Part shown: positions 26,451 to 36,712 of the stretch, piece by piece
Layout of the letters: every line of letters starts with the position of its first letter
How positions within the stretch are numbered: the stretch's first letter is position 1
Assembly: GCA_008921705.1 (NCBI GenBank)
Contig: VFFE01007644.1
Location: 2,128,871-2,192,870, forward strand
Length of the DNA: 64,000 bases
Reading direction: 5' to 3'
Origin: Burhinus oedicnemus
Taxonomy: Eukaryota; Chordata; Aves; Charadriiformes; Burhinidae
Position numbers and translations under genes: made by a program
The notes under the pieces: generated by a model
The model's database searches: none
What the model was told of the DNA's origin: nothing
Seen by the model: the letters and a program-made list of their open reading frames with translations, nothing else

Positions 26451-27374
26451 CTTGAGCTTTGTTATTACATGGGAAACTCCCTCTGAGATTGGACTTTATG
26501 CAATAGTTCATCAAAAAAATGGCAAGTGAAAGCAATAGGAAGGTGAACTAAGACTTGCCATCTGCAGCCTGTTCATCCTGAGTCCCTTGAATCTGACGTT
26601 TACGTTACTCAGTATCAGCTAAAAAGAGATTATATGGTCCAGTGACAGAAGGTTCTGAACTTGTGCAAGACAGCCAGCAGGTCTTGTAACCATGCTGTGT
26701 CCCGTCAGTACTACTGCTAAGCTGGCATTTCAAGAGAGAAAGGAAAATGAAGCACTGCATCAGAGAATTTTCTTAGGTAAATACATGAAAACCTATATGC
26801 TGCCACCACTACTTTCTCAACTATGTCACCAAAATTTCCTGTATAAAGCTGGGCTGCAAAAATAAATAAATACTATAATTGTGTAAGTCAAGAAGAGGAA
26901 TATAAATTATGTCTTTAAACAAACCCACATGAACACCAGAAAAATCTTTAGAATATAGGCTGGCTTCGTTTATTACCACATTTTCTACCTCGATCTACTT
27001 TCCTACAGTAGACATGGCCAAACGAATTGGTGCAGAATAACCCTCAAACGCATCATGCATTCAAGAGAATGCTGCAAAACAAGAGTGCATCTCCAGTAGG
27101 AATATAGTATCATTCAAATGCCATATAAAAGTAAGAATGTTTTTGTAGTGATCCTTCGGTTACATCCATATTTTATTATTGGCTTATTTGTCTGTATAAT
27201 TTAAATGCATGACCTAAATGTTAATGAAAATTAATTTAGTTTCTAAATTAACAAAGAATCCTACATGTTCAGACTTACTTCTCTACATGGTTTGTCTGCG
27301 AGCAGGGCTGGGATGTGAACACAAACTTTGTATATATCATCTAGTGCTCCTAAGACTTTCTTTTGACTTTCTTA

Positions 27375-27458
27375 GAGTCATAGACGATTCTGTTGGTATT
27401 ATAATGATTATGTTGGTATGATATGAGTCCTAGATGATTATGTTGGTATTATAATGAT
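27375..27458 (+). repeat. Imperfect direct duplication, 50-bp period
   Basis: Copy one (27375-27408) begins GAGTCATAGACGATTCTG and copy two (27425-27458) begins GAGTCCTAGATGATTATG. Both continue TTGGTATTATAATGAT. The two 34-bp copies differ at only a few positions and are offset by exactly 50 bp, so they look like a local tandem duplication that has diverged slightly. Confidence 0.8.
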
Positions 27459-29355
27459 ACAATTATTTTCCAGAATAGTAAAATAAGATAAAGTACACTG
27501 ATGTTGTTGTCTAGCATACATAATTCTTACAATAGTATAAATTGTATTTCAGTTTTTTGAGTAGCCGATTGTATGAAATTGCTCATAGTAAGTGATTACT
27601 TACAACAACTGTAGGGTGAAATATTGTTTAAATTAAGTAATTTATGTTCATTTTATTATCATTTTGAAGCATACAGGTGTTCAATACTATTTGATATACA
27701 AATTTTAAACCTGAAAAGCTTACCAAACGTGCTAACTCTACTACTAACTGTTTATACCTAGCTGGACAAAAACCATAAGGTATGTATCCCCTTTTGTTTC
27801 TCTGCACATATTGTATATATAACACAAAACCATAAAAGACATCTTTTGTTGTGTATTAGTATAGCTTCTGCCATGCAATGGGACACTGTCTTACCTGATG
27901 AAGTCTGTATTAGTGGGGAAAAATGCTACTTAGTATTGATAGTTCTTTCTCCTTACAAAAAGCATAACAATGTTTATATCTTTGTCTGCGTCAGACGTGT
28001 ACTTTCTTTGTTGTATAGTTCACAAAGGTCAAAATAATTGATTAGCAGAAAATAATATAGAGGAATTAAAACTGAGATTGCATATGCCTTCCTTTCATTA
28101 GTCACTTCTGCTTCCAGAAATGAAATGGCAGAAACATACATTCCTCTTCCAGTCAAGATTGCCCCTTTGGGAGTGAGTCGAGCAGTTCACGTTAGAAGAG
28201 TCCTTTGTTCCCTTCACTTAGGGTATCGGAGCAGTTGGGCATCAGAGATAAATCATCCACTGTTTGCCTTAATTTAATTTGTATTTCACTCCAGAGCAAG
28301 GTGCTCGAGATTGCTTGATAAGACAAATAAATAGAAGAACTTAAAATAGTTACAAATATTAATATCCTGGTTGGCTCGGAAGGAAGCAGTATAGCAGGTG
28401 TATGAAAAGAGCCTGGAATATTTTATTTACTCAGTAATCTGAAAAAGGCTGGACCAAAAGGTTCAATCCAAAATTGCATTCAGGCACTGTCTCTTCCAGG
28501 CTGACAGCGCCTGACCCAAACCCCAAACCCCTTTCTGCGTTTGGAATTCAGTGAAATGGGCAGTGATGATCAACACCCCATTCATTGTCTTACGCTGTTT
28601 TGATTACTCCTTTTCTCATAAAGGAACCTTCCAGTTCCCGTACGACCATCTATTCAGATGGATTGAGACTAAACTGGCTCTTAGCCTTTGCTTCCAGCTT
28701 GTTCTCGTGCCTTTCCTTGCAATCACACCAAAGCGATGTAGTTAGTTTTTGGGTTTTTTTCTAAAGCGGTCATCATTGCTTAGATTCTGAGAATTTGAAA
28801 TTACTGAGTCACCACCAACAGACGCTTAGAATTATTCCTCAAAGTGAAGTTAAGCTGAAAACATCATTAGCCATTGTTAAAGGAAAAAAAAAAACAAAAC
28901 TAATCACAATATTCTATTTATATACCGGCGATTCGGCTGTGTCCCCCCAGCACCACCCTCTGAGCCTACACTTCATAAGCAGATTATGCTTCTCCCTGTG
29001 AAGTGAAAATTACCTTCTTGTGGGGAGAAAGCGTTTAATTATGACTCTGCTTCCCCTTGTCTCCATGGTGATCCCATGCAAACAGCCTGCTTTATTACAC
29101 CCGATTTCCCCCCCCGCCCCGCGAAAGTAATAAATGAGCTGGGGGCGGGCGAACCTCCGCCGGGCCGCCGGGGCCGGGGCAGCGCCCCGCCGCCCCCCGC
29201 CCGCCGGGCAGCGCTCCGCTCCCCGCCTCTTGGGAGCGGGGCCGCGGCACCGTGTCAGCGCCGACCGCGGACAATACGGCCCCAGTCCCCGCCCGGCCGC
29301 GGCGGACGGGCGGTCCCGGCGCGCCCCTGCCCGCCCGGCCCAGCGGGGCCGTTAC

Positions 29356-29464
29356 CTGGGTGCTCCCCGGCGGCGGGGCCCGCGGGGTCGGTGAGGATGC
29401 TGGGGTCACTCTGCGACCTGCCTCGCGGGAGAAAGCAGCCGGTCCCTTCTTCCGATGCAGCCAT
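29356..29464 (-). CDS. Candidate first coding exon (N-terminal 36 residues), leftward gene
   Basis: Reading leftwards, an ATG at 29464-29462 opens a frame beginning MAASEEGTGC and continuing FLPRGRSQSDPSILTD. It runs to a consensus splice donor (CCCAG/GTAACG) with the exon ending at 29356 in phase 1. An Ala-rich start in a CpG island followed by a donor is the usual form of a vertebrate first coding exon. RSQSDP fits the RSxSxP mode-1 14-3-3 binding pattern, which suggests a phospho-regulated cytosolic N-terminus. The start context has G at +4 but no purine at -3. The frame stays open upstream, to another ATG at 29551 across the N gap, so the true start could lie further 5'. I do not recognise the family. 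The perfect CRE at 29601-29608 lies about 140 bp upstream of this ATG. Confidence 0.45.
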
Positions 29465-29490
29465 GAGGTGGAGGGCGGGAAGCTCAGAGG

Positions 29491-29510
29491 NNNNNNNNNN
29501 NNNNNNNNNN
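29491..29510. other. Assembly gap (20 N)
   Basis: Twenty undetermined bases sit in the GC-richest part of the CpG island, within the presumed 5'UTR or extended N-terminus of the leftward gene. The true missing length is unknown, so reading frames should not be carried across it. Confidence 0.99.
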
Positions 29511-29600
29511 GCTCCCGGAGCCGCCTCAAGCCGCCGCGCTGCTGAGCGCATCCGTCGGAAAGCATCGGGATTCTCCCATGGTGCCCCGCGAGCGGGCCCG

Positions 29601-29608
29601 TGACGTCA
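29601..29608. promoter_or_regulatory. Perfect cAMP response element TGACGTCA
   Basis: The full 8-bp CRE palindrome is embedded in CGTGACGTCACGGCG. Full CREs inside CpG islands near a transcription start are the classical CREB/ATF-responsive arrangement. The site is palindromic and so can serve either direction. Confidence 0.75.
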
Positions 29609-29695
29609 CGGCGGGGGGCGGGCCCTGCACCTGCACTGCACAAAGGCGGGGGACGCCGCAGGTGCGCGCGGCCTCGGGGCTCCGCCCCGGCCGGG

Positions 29696-29705
29696 GTCAC
29701 GTGAC
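29696..29705. promoter_or_regulatory. Palindromic E-box GTCACGTGAC (USF/TFE/CLEAR type)
   Basis: The 10-bp palindrome GTCACGTGAC matches the extended CACGTG element bound by USF and by MITF/TFEB-family factors (the CLEAR motif of lysosomal genes). It lies about 90 bp from the CRE. The pairing suggests regulated output from this promoter; which gene it serves is unknown. Confidence 0.7.
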
Positions 29706-29723
29706 TGGGGCGCGGGGAGGGCC

Positions 29724-29737
29724 GCCCCGCCCCGCCC
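29724..29737. promoter_or_regulatory. Tandem GC boxes (Sp1/KLF type)
   Basis: The CCCCGCCCCGCCCC run gives overlapping Sp1/KLF sites on the minus strand, next to the E-box. It is typical of the proximal part of a CpG-island promoter without a TATA box. Confidence 0.65.
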
Positions 29738-30198
29738 CTCGGGGCGCTTCTGGCGGCGGGAGGCAGCGGCGGGGCCCTGCGGCCCCGAGGCAGCTCGGGG
29801 TCCGGCCCCGGTCTCCGGCCGGGGCCGCAGGAGGGCGTCCCGGGGGGCGGCTGGCCGCTCCGCAGCCGCGCAGCTCGGCGGGAGCTTCCGCGGAGGCGGC
29901 GGGTCCCCCCGCAGGACGCGGCCGGGGTCGCCCCTGGGGCTGGGGGGCGGCTGGTGGCAAAGGAGGCGTCTCGCGGTGGCCCCGGGGACACAGGGCGTTT
30001 CGGCTCGAGCTGAATAACAGACTGGGAATGTGTTTAAAGGGGATAAGTGTTTTTATGGAATTTTTCCTGGAGTGAGAGGTGCGCCCTCCCCATCTCGCGG
30101 CGGGCGGCTGCTGCTCCGTGCCCGAGTTTTGGCCCGCAGGACCCAGGGGCGCGGGTTGGTGGCTCCGGTGGGGTCCCCGGGAGCGCCCAGGCAGCGCT

Positions 30199-30215
30199 GG
30201 GCGGGCTCGGGCGGG
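30199..30215 (+). other. Compact G-quadruplex motif in CpG island
   Basis: GGGCGGGCTCGGGCGGG has four G3 runs with loops of 1, 3 and 1 bases, a short-loop arrangement expected to be stable. It lies on the plus strand near the right edge of the island, about 110 bp before the possible donor at 30326, so it would be in the 5'UTR of a rightward transcript. Confidence 0.7.
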
Positions 30216-30320
30216 CTCCCCTCCCGCGGGGCCCGGGGGGCGGTAGGGAGCGCCCCTCCCTGCGGGCGGGTGGCTCGGAGCAGCGGCCGCAGGGGAAGCT
30301 GCCCGAGTTCCTGCCCTAAG

Positions 30321-30332
30321 ACAGGCGTAAGT
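30321..30332 (+). other. Possible splice donor of a rightward noncoding first exon
   Basis: The sequence ACAGGC/GTAAGT, at the right edge of the CpG island, has a perfect GTAAGT intron start at 30327. If used, it would end a GC-rich untranslated first exon that could splice to the UTR-like exon at 32914. The transcription start is not determined. Confidence 0.3.
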
Positions 30333-32913
30333 CTGCCAGGTTCTAGGGGTGAAACTTTGTGTCAGAAAACTTTCCGTTAATGCAGTCGCTCGTTCTTGTA
30401 CGTATTTGTTTTGACAGAAATATATGGAAAACACTTTGTGAATCTTGCATAAAACAAACATGTTTTAGCCATTTCTGAAAGCAGGGGCAAGCGAAGCACT
30501 TCCTGGGGGCTTCTGTCTTTGATGTATTTTGGGGGGGTTTAACCCAAAATTCATCACAGCTGTCACACCGAGAAGTGTATTTGCCTGTTTTTCTTGAAGC
30601 AGCGGTTTGGGAGTTAACCACCTGCACACATCTCACCTGGGAGTCACCTTTGGGCTCCGTATTCCCTGAGGTTTGGCCAACTTAGTGACCTTTTGAACAA
30701 AAAGAAGGCTGTGGGCCTGCGTTTAACACGGGGCTTGATAAGAAAATTGTTCAAAGGCATTTGAAGGAGGGCCGAGCGTGGCTGTTCGGTCACGTCTGCC
30801 CGCGGCCGGGGCACCCTGCTGCCTCGAACAGTGCGTTTGAATATTGTCACGAGAACAGAAATTGAATAAAGCAAAACGTCAGAGTTTCCCGTCCGATGAG
30901 TACTCCCCCTTCTTGCTGTGTGTAAGGTAGGTCCTAAGGAAAAAGTAGCATGTGGCAGTGTAATCTAAGCTGTATCATAATGCAATAGAGTAAATTAAGG
31001 TAGCAAGGGCATTCTGTAAGTTGTTTTTGTTGAGAGCTTAACATTGCCATCTCGACACGCTTTCAGTGTCAGTTTTTGCAATTTCTTCTAAGCCTTGCCA
31101 GTCAAACAGCTCATCATAATTCAAAAAAGTCAGCTAAATGAACCACTTTTATCATGCTATAAAACATTTCCAGGGAAACAAGCAAACAAATAAATCCAAA
31201 ACACTTGTTTAAGGGATGTTTTAAAGAGATCAGGATGTATTTTGTACTCCTTTCCCCCTCGAGCCAAGCTTTTGTGTTGCCATGACTCAACTTTGAAAGG
31301 GAGTCATGAACTCTAAAATTACTTATAATAGATGATTATTTCTTTTTTGTGCATAGAGATAGCACCATCTGACATAGGTACTGGGCTCAGCTTTCAAGTA
31401 AGAAATCTCCCCTTTGTAGTGAAATAATAAGCCAAATCTATTTTGAGTCCGAAAAGGAGAGGAAGTAGCAAGTTTTAAATGGTTTTTCTCTATATAGCTT
31501 TTAGGTCATGCTAGAAAATGCTGATGGTTTCTAGTGAATTCTGTGAAAGTCTGTTTGTACTAATTATATACCTACTTTCTGCCATGAAGAATGATAAAGT
31601 TTTCTTGCATAAAACATATAGTTGAAAAGTTCCATATCAGATTTAAGCATTCATACAAGATTGAATATATTATTTTCAACCCAAGAAAATACCTCCAAGG
31701 CAGCTTTAGTCCCGCACAGAAGATGAGACTGACGTATGTTTAACCAGCCCACGTACTGATTGCCTCCGTAGAGGACACTTTACAGGGTTCCTTTGGATCC
31801 TAAAATATTGTCTGCTAGAAATCAGTCAAACAAGGCTGGAATCTGCCATGGTGTTTTAACTTAGTTAAAATATTTCATTTTCTCTTACTCCTGCCAAAGC
31901 AAGCATCAAGAGACTCAGTCTGGAATAAATCCCAGGTGCCGCGCATGCCAGCTGACGAGCTGCCCCTAGGACACCTTGCCGTTTCCGAATGAACCATTGT
32001 TGTGTTTGGGGCAGGGGGTGCAAGGAAAAAAAATTGTGTTAAATTGTTTAAACCTATGTTGCTAAATAATGTCTCTCGTGTTAAAAAAAAAAAAAAAAGT
32101 ATGACTATCTGCATGTCTTTTACTTTCCTGTTTCATATATAAGATGATCATGTATTTATTTGCACTTTCCATTTCCTTACCTTACAGCAGGCGCTGCACT
32201 CCTTCTGGGGGCAAAGCTTTTGACAGGAAAAATAATCGTGAGGCAAAGTCTTCCCTTTGTCTTGGAAGGACCAATGCCAAAAGGAATGGAGCATTTTCAC
32301 AGGAGTGAATAGGAGTTGATGGAGGCGTGCACTAACCAATATATTGTGTAATTTTGTAAATCTCTCTGAAATTGGAATGAAACTAAGCCTGATTCTAGCT
32401 GTACTAAGCACCTGAAAAATAATCCTTAAGTTTCCTTTTACTACTTGATATAATTGTATAAATGTCAGAAACAAAAATATTTGCAGGATTGGAATGACTG
32501 TTAGTAGAAACACAATTCTCCTCTTATTTGGTTTATTTTCTCAGTATAGAAGTCTTGTGGTAAACAATTTTGCAACATTTTCCCAGAAAGTGCAATGATC
32601 TGATATGTTCATTTCTCCCTTAGAGGATTTCTAGCCTTTGATATCTGTGATGAGAAGTTATGATGAGATTTTTTTCTAGCTTCGTAGCAGATATTTCTGC
32701 AGTTGGCATCCATTCAGCTGCAGAAAAATGTTTTTTAAAATGAAATATCCACACAAGGAACACAAAAGAGAAAAATAAAAATTTAGCTTGATGCATATTC
32801 CACAACCAAACCAACGCATGTCCATTTGACATGCCTTCCCTTCATAAAAAAATTTAAAATGCAATTATATAAATGGTATGCATGATTTGATTAATTTGCT
32901 TTCTGTTTGATAG
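30333..32913. other. Noncoding stretch, probable first intron of a rightward transcript
   Basis: Composition drops back to AT-rich after the CpG island. A 16-bp-class poly-A run lies at 32082-32098. No coding frame is credible here; the 79- and 121-codon minus-strand frames at 31875-32513 lack splice or start context. Confidence 0.45.
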
Positions 32914-33005
32914 ACAGCTGAACTCCTGTTTCATGATCTACTTCTATAAAGAGAAATCCTAACTTGTGTTAGAAAGGAACGATTCTCTGAGGAGAAAGAA
33001 AAGAG
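32914..33005 (+). other. Candidate 92-nt noncoding (5'UTR or lncRNA) exon
   Basis: A strong acceptor (TTTGCTTTCTGTTTGATAG, with an upstream branch-point-like TTGATTAAT) ends at 32913. A strong donor, AAAGAG/GTGAGT, follows 33005. All three frames close inside or near the exon, so it would be untranslated; it contains one ATG followed shortly by a stop, like a short uORF. It lies 2.6 kb downstream of the CpG-island donor at 30326, the layout expected for a spliced 5'UTR or lncRNA. Confidence 0.33.
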
Positions 33006-34310
33006 GTGAGTCATGTCAGTGCTGGTTTTCTCGAATCAGCAGAACATTGAACAACCTCATTTCCATTAAGCTGAAGCCTACATGTGCTCTCTGAGCATAA
33101 CTCAGATCTTTTTTCTGTGCTGTTATTTAGAAAAATGAGTTCAGGATAATTTGGATTGACAAGATCAGCTTTCATGATAAAATTGTTTTGATGACCAAGG
33201 GAGAAATAGCCTTGCTCAGAGCAGTTTTCTTAGGTGCAGCAACAGAAAACATTTGTTCTGTTGCCTGAGAGTCTTAACCTAGTTTTTCAGATTTTATGCC
33301 AGCTTGTTGTAGTTCAGTATGCTTACAGTAACAATCAAGATGAGCATTCCCATGCTCAAAAGGCTCTTGTCTCTATTTACTTTGTGTTTGTAGGATTTTT
33401 TTCACCCTGATGCTTTCATGATAAAGAGGACACAGGGCCTATTTTGAGCCTTTATTTGTCGAGAAGATAAATGCACGTCACTGAGAAGAGATACAAGCAT
33501 CATCCAGCAGTCACAACTTTGTAAGTACAAAGACCTGAAAGATGTCTTCTCCAAAGCGTGATAGTGTAGTTGCTACTATGGAAGGCAAGTGAAAAATGAA
33601 TAAGCATCACGGACTTGTTTATTGGTGGCTTCATGTACACATTCACATTTAACATCTCTGATACTCGAGCTATTCTGGGAATCACCCATCTGATTTTCAT
33701 GTTTGCTTTCTCTCACAGCTCTAGTGCTCACTCTGTCATTTTATAAGTGAAGGCACAGGAAAGGAAGAGGTAGGGAAAAATGTAAAGGAAGACAGTGAGC
33801 TCAGCTGCCTGTCTTCTTGACAAACAGAAGTCTTTCTAGGTAGCAGTGCAATGATGAGGAGATGGGGAACATCTACTCTTAAGTCAGTTATTCCAAATTA
33901 CGCAGCTTAGAATAGTAACAGCAGCATACCAGTTTATGGGGAGGGAACCCATACCTGTGACATGCCAAGGCCAACAGAGGGTTACAGGGACGTGATTACT
34001 GTGCGTAATAGTTGTGCCTAAGAAGCAAGGGAAAGGCAGCTGTGTGTGGAAGACACGGGAGGACTCCTGCGGCGCTGTCAAAGCCAGCAAGGCTAGAGGT
34101 GATGTGCCATGTGGGTACCATTTGTGCCAGTCTGGACTCTGAAGGGATGAATTTGGTTTTCCTCTGTTTTTTGTTCCCCTTAGACTTCAATATGTCTGAG
34201 GAAAAGGGGGCGTATATACAACTTCCATAGCAGGTCCAAATCTTCCTCCTTTCTGCCTTGCCTTTTGGGGAATCAGTATTCTTATATACAGATCTTTCTC
34301 TTTTTTACAG

Positions 34311-34406
34311 GCACAGTGTTCTTAAGAAGCCATATGGCTTCAAGTTCCTTATTATTCTCACTTTGATCCTCAAAGTATTCCATGGTCTCAGATATCTAAA
34401 ACTATG
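34311..34406 (+). CDS. Open segment after a very strong splice acceptor, candidate exon
   Basis: The acceptor CTTTCTCTTTTTTACAG ending at 34310 is among the best in the window. The frame beginning HSVLKKPYGFKFLII runs about 31 codons, with a hydrophobic stretch, to a TGA near 34404-34406. It would therefore serve only as a terminal exon, or as an exon ending at a weak internal donor such as GGGAG/GTCTGA near 34428 in another frame. No family was recognised. A polypyrimidine-AG of this quality can also be fortuitous. Confidence 0.15.
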
Positions 34407-36663
34407 AAAAACTGCAGATATGGGAGGTCTGAAGCCATGTCCAGTGTAACTGAGACCCTGCAACCTCTACTAATTAATATGGGAAAACCCAGTGAAGTAT
34501 TTCTTGTTACATTTGTAACATAAATGGTACAGATTTTAGACTTCAGGATAATAGAAATAGCTTAAAGAAATTGGTGTTTGTTGTAAATATGAAAAATGCA
34601 ATGTAAGATCCCAGAAAAAGTTTACCATTGGAGTTAGGAAATTCCACTTCAAATCATTAAGTTGTCCTTTGACATATTTAAGGGTGCGAGAATACCTGAT
34701 CATGCCTGATCTGCTTTTTATTTGGTGTAATCTGGCCTGAATCTCTAGGCCTAAAGGTGTCCTCAGAGGTGAGATCCCGGCTCACCCGAGAGGGACATCT
34801 TCCGCTGACTTCACTGTACCCTCAGAGCCACTTTCCCTGTGGGGTCCTCTTCCCTATGTGTCATTCCGCTGTTGAAACACCTTTCACCTGAGGAAGGGCT
34901 GCGGTTCCCGGCAGGGCCGCAGTGGAGGCCCCCTTCCCGCACAGCACCCGTGGAGACGCCACGGCCGTTGGCGCACAAGGAGTGGTCTCCCCTTGGAGAC
35001 GCGGTGCCCTCGCAGGAGATGTTTGGCGTCGAGAGGAAGCTCCTTCAGAGATACGCGCCCTACAGACGGGATTTATCCCCTGCTTTCCCTTTAAGCTTTT
35101 ACCAGGTTTAACACAACCTGCTCAAGGGCTGGCACTTCCCGTGGGGTTTGCTGCACTTCTCCCATCGGCTGAGGAAAGCCTCTACGCATGAATCCCAGTC
35201 CTGCCCCATGTGTAAACCCTGACACATTTAACCAGGGTTTATCTCAACTTGGCAGGTACTTGATCCTGGAGTTTAACTTTAGCTCCATAGAATCAGGAAC
35301 CTCATTTTATGGAAATATTTTAGGCCCGTATAGCACTGAATAAATATTGTTAATTAATAGTTTGATCATATCAACTGTTTGAAGACTTTTTTCCCTCCTG
35401 ATTTAATAAGGGGAGGAGGGAAGGCTGCTTTCCCAATGATTTCCAAGCAGCTGGAAACAGTGTTTTCATTTCTATTTATCTCTTTGCTTGCTAACAATGC
35501 ACAGATGAATATTTTATTTCTGTCTAACTGAATTTTGTAAAATTGTAGGACTTTTCTTCACATTAAACATAGCCAACGCATGCTAGTGAAGGGTTTGCAA
35601 CAGTCCTAACGTGCCGGAGTACTCTTCAGTCCAGGCTGGGCAGTATTAGTGAAATGAGTGTCGGGAAGGCGCCGCCGACAGCTTGCGAGTCACCTTCCTC
35701 CCTTTGTGTCCAACAAAGAAATACGGGAGGAGTGATTTGTGTCCAGTTGAGGCTTCATTAGGAAATCTGCTGTGCTCTGTTTCACGCTTCTGGGGCTGTG
35801 ATCCTGAAACTGCTATGGGCATTAATGGGCGCTGTGGCAGACTTGCTGCTGTCTGGCAGTTCTGTTTAACTCCTTGCCTCGTTCTGCCTGCTTGCAGTAT
35901 GTTCAGAAGCTTTTTCCTTCACCAGTTCTCATCGTGTATGCCATGCCTGAAGTACCTGAGCTCTTCACTAACACAACCCTTTCATTATGTCCGTCAGCTT
36001 TTCTTATATATATTATTTTCTTTCTGTTATTTGTTTCAAAATCACTTGAATGTATTCAAGAAGAGAAAAAATGATGGAAGCTATTTGACTTAGTATACCA
36101 GTGGGGGAAGTTCACAAATGGCTAAAACTTAGCATCTGCTACTAATTGATTTTTGGATTACAAAAAAAATACAACTGCTTGCCACTTGTTTATGAAGGTC
36201 TGATTTAAGTAATCCTGCTCAGTTTGTCCCAGGAACAGGAGGGCACATGGCTGGGAAGGAATTGCGGTTTGGATGGAAGATGGTGGAAAGCTTCCTTCTA
36301 AGCTGCAATGTGATCCCTTACATTATTGGAGAAAACATGAAACTGTGTTTCGTAGTTGCTAGAAGTTCTTACATCACTTAGGATTATCCATCGTTGCAGT
36401 CTAGTCTTTTTTTACATACTCTTTTCTCTGTTATAGAACAGAGAGACCCTTTAGGATGTATGGAACAATGAACAGCTGAGTAATTCATATTTCTACACAT
36501 GTATTTCAAGTACTGGTAATCACCATAGCACACCTACATTTAGTACATTATGTGACTTTTTTTATTTTTTTATATCAGCATGTTTCAATGAGCTCAATGT
36601 ATTCAGTGTGACTAGAATACACATGGTATGCAGGTTGCTGCAGCTCCTAAGCTTTCCATATAG

Positions 36664-36712
36664 CTCACTCACATCACTGATCCCGGGTTCCATCTCTCGG
36701 AGGGTGAGTGAG
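36664..36712. repeat. Inverted repeat, 9-bp perfect arms
   Basis: CTCACTCAC (36664-36672) is the exact reverse complement of GTGAGTGAG (36704-36712), with a 31-base spacer containing CCCGGG. The right arm also forms a consensus splice donor (GGAGG/GTGAGT) on the plus strand, so folding would hide or present that site. Confidence 0.6.

Larger units (their letters stand above)
20693..29099. other. AT-rich noncoding stretch, intron-like
   Basis: About 8.4 kb with no recognised gene. Contents are an A/C-rich tract at 26358-26450, a 50-bp-period partial duplication at 27375-27458, an exon candidate at 22314-22394 (each listed separately), and scattered homopolymers. The open frames are short and mutually overlapping. 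The GC content rises sharply only at 29.1 kb. Confidence 0.5.
29105..30320. promoter_or_regulatory. CpG island, probable bidirectional promoter
   Basis: GC content and CpG density jump abruptly at about 29.1 kb and fall back near 30.32 kb, in contrast to the AT-rich flanks. The island holds a perfect CRE, a perfect E-box palindrome, several GC boxes (for example the CCCCGCCCCGCCCC run at 29724-29737) and no clear TATA box, as is usual for broad housekeeping-type vertebrate promoters. A coding first-exon candidate points left (ATG at 29464) and a donor-like site points right (30326/30327), so divergent transcription is likely. The very long open frames inside the island on both strands are artefacts of high GC. 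A 20-N gap interrupts it. Confidence 0.88.

Noticed and set aside
26308..26535. Lys/Gln-rich (+) and Phe/Gly/Leu-rich (-) frames
   Set aside because: Translation of an A/C-rich low-complexity tract.
29095..29991. 298-codon minus-strand and 254-codon (29697-30461) frames in the CpG island
   Set aside because: Stop codons are AT-rich, so long frames are expected at this GC content. They overlap on both strands, cross the N gap and read as Pro/Arg/Gly/Ala low complexity; only the short ATG-to-donor segment has independent support.
31331..31380. miR-29-like string TAGCACCATCTGA with a 5'-arm-like TTTCTTTT upstream
   Set aside because: Only 13 bases match the mature sequence, the remainder differs, and the upstream segment does not pair with it beyond GTGC/GCAC, so no precursor hairpin forms.
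32082..32098. Poly-A run as the tail of a processed pseudogene
   Set aside because: No coding-like sequence or target-site duplication is visible upstream.
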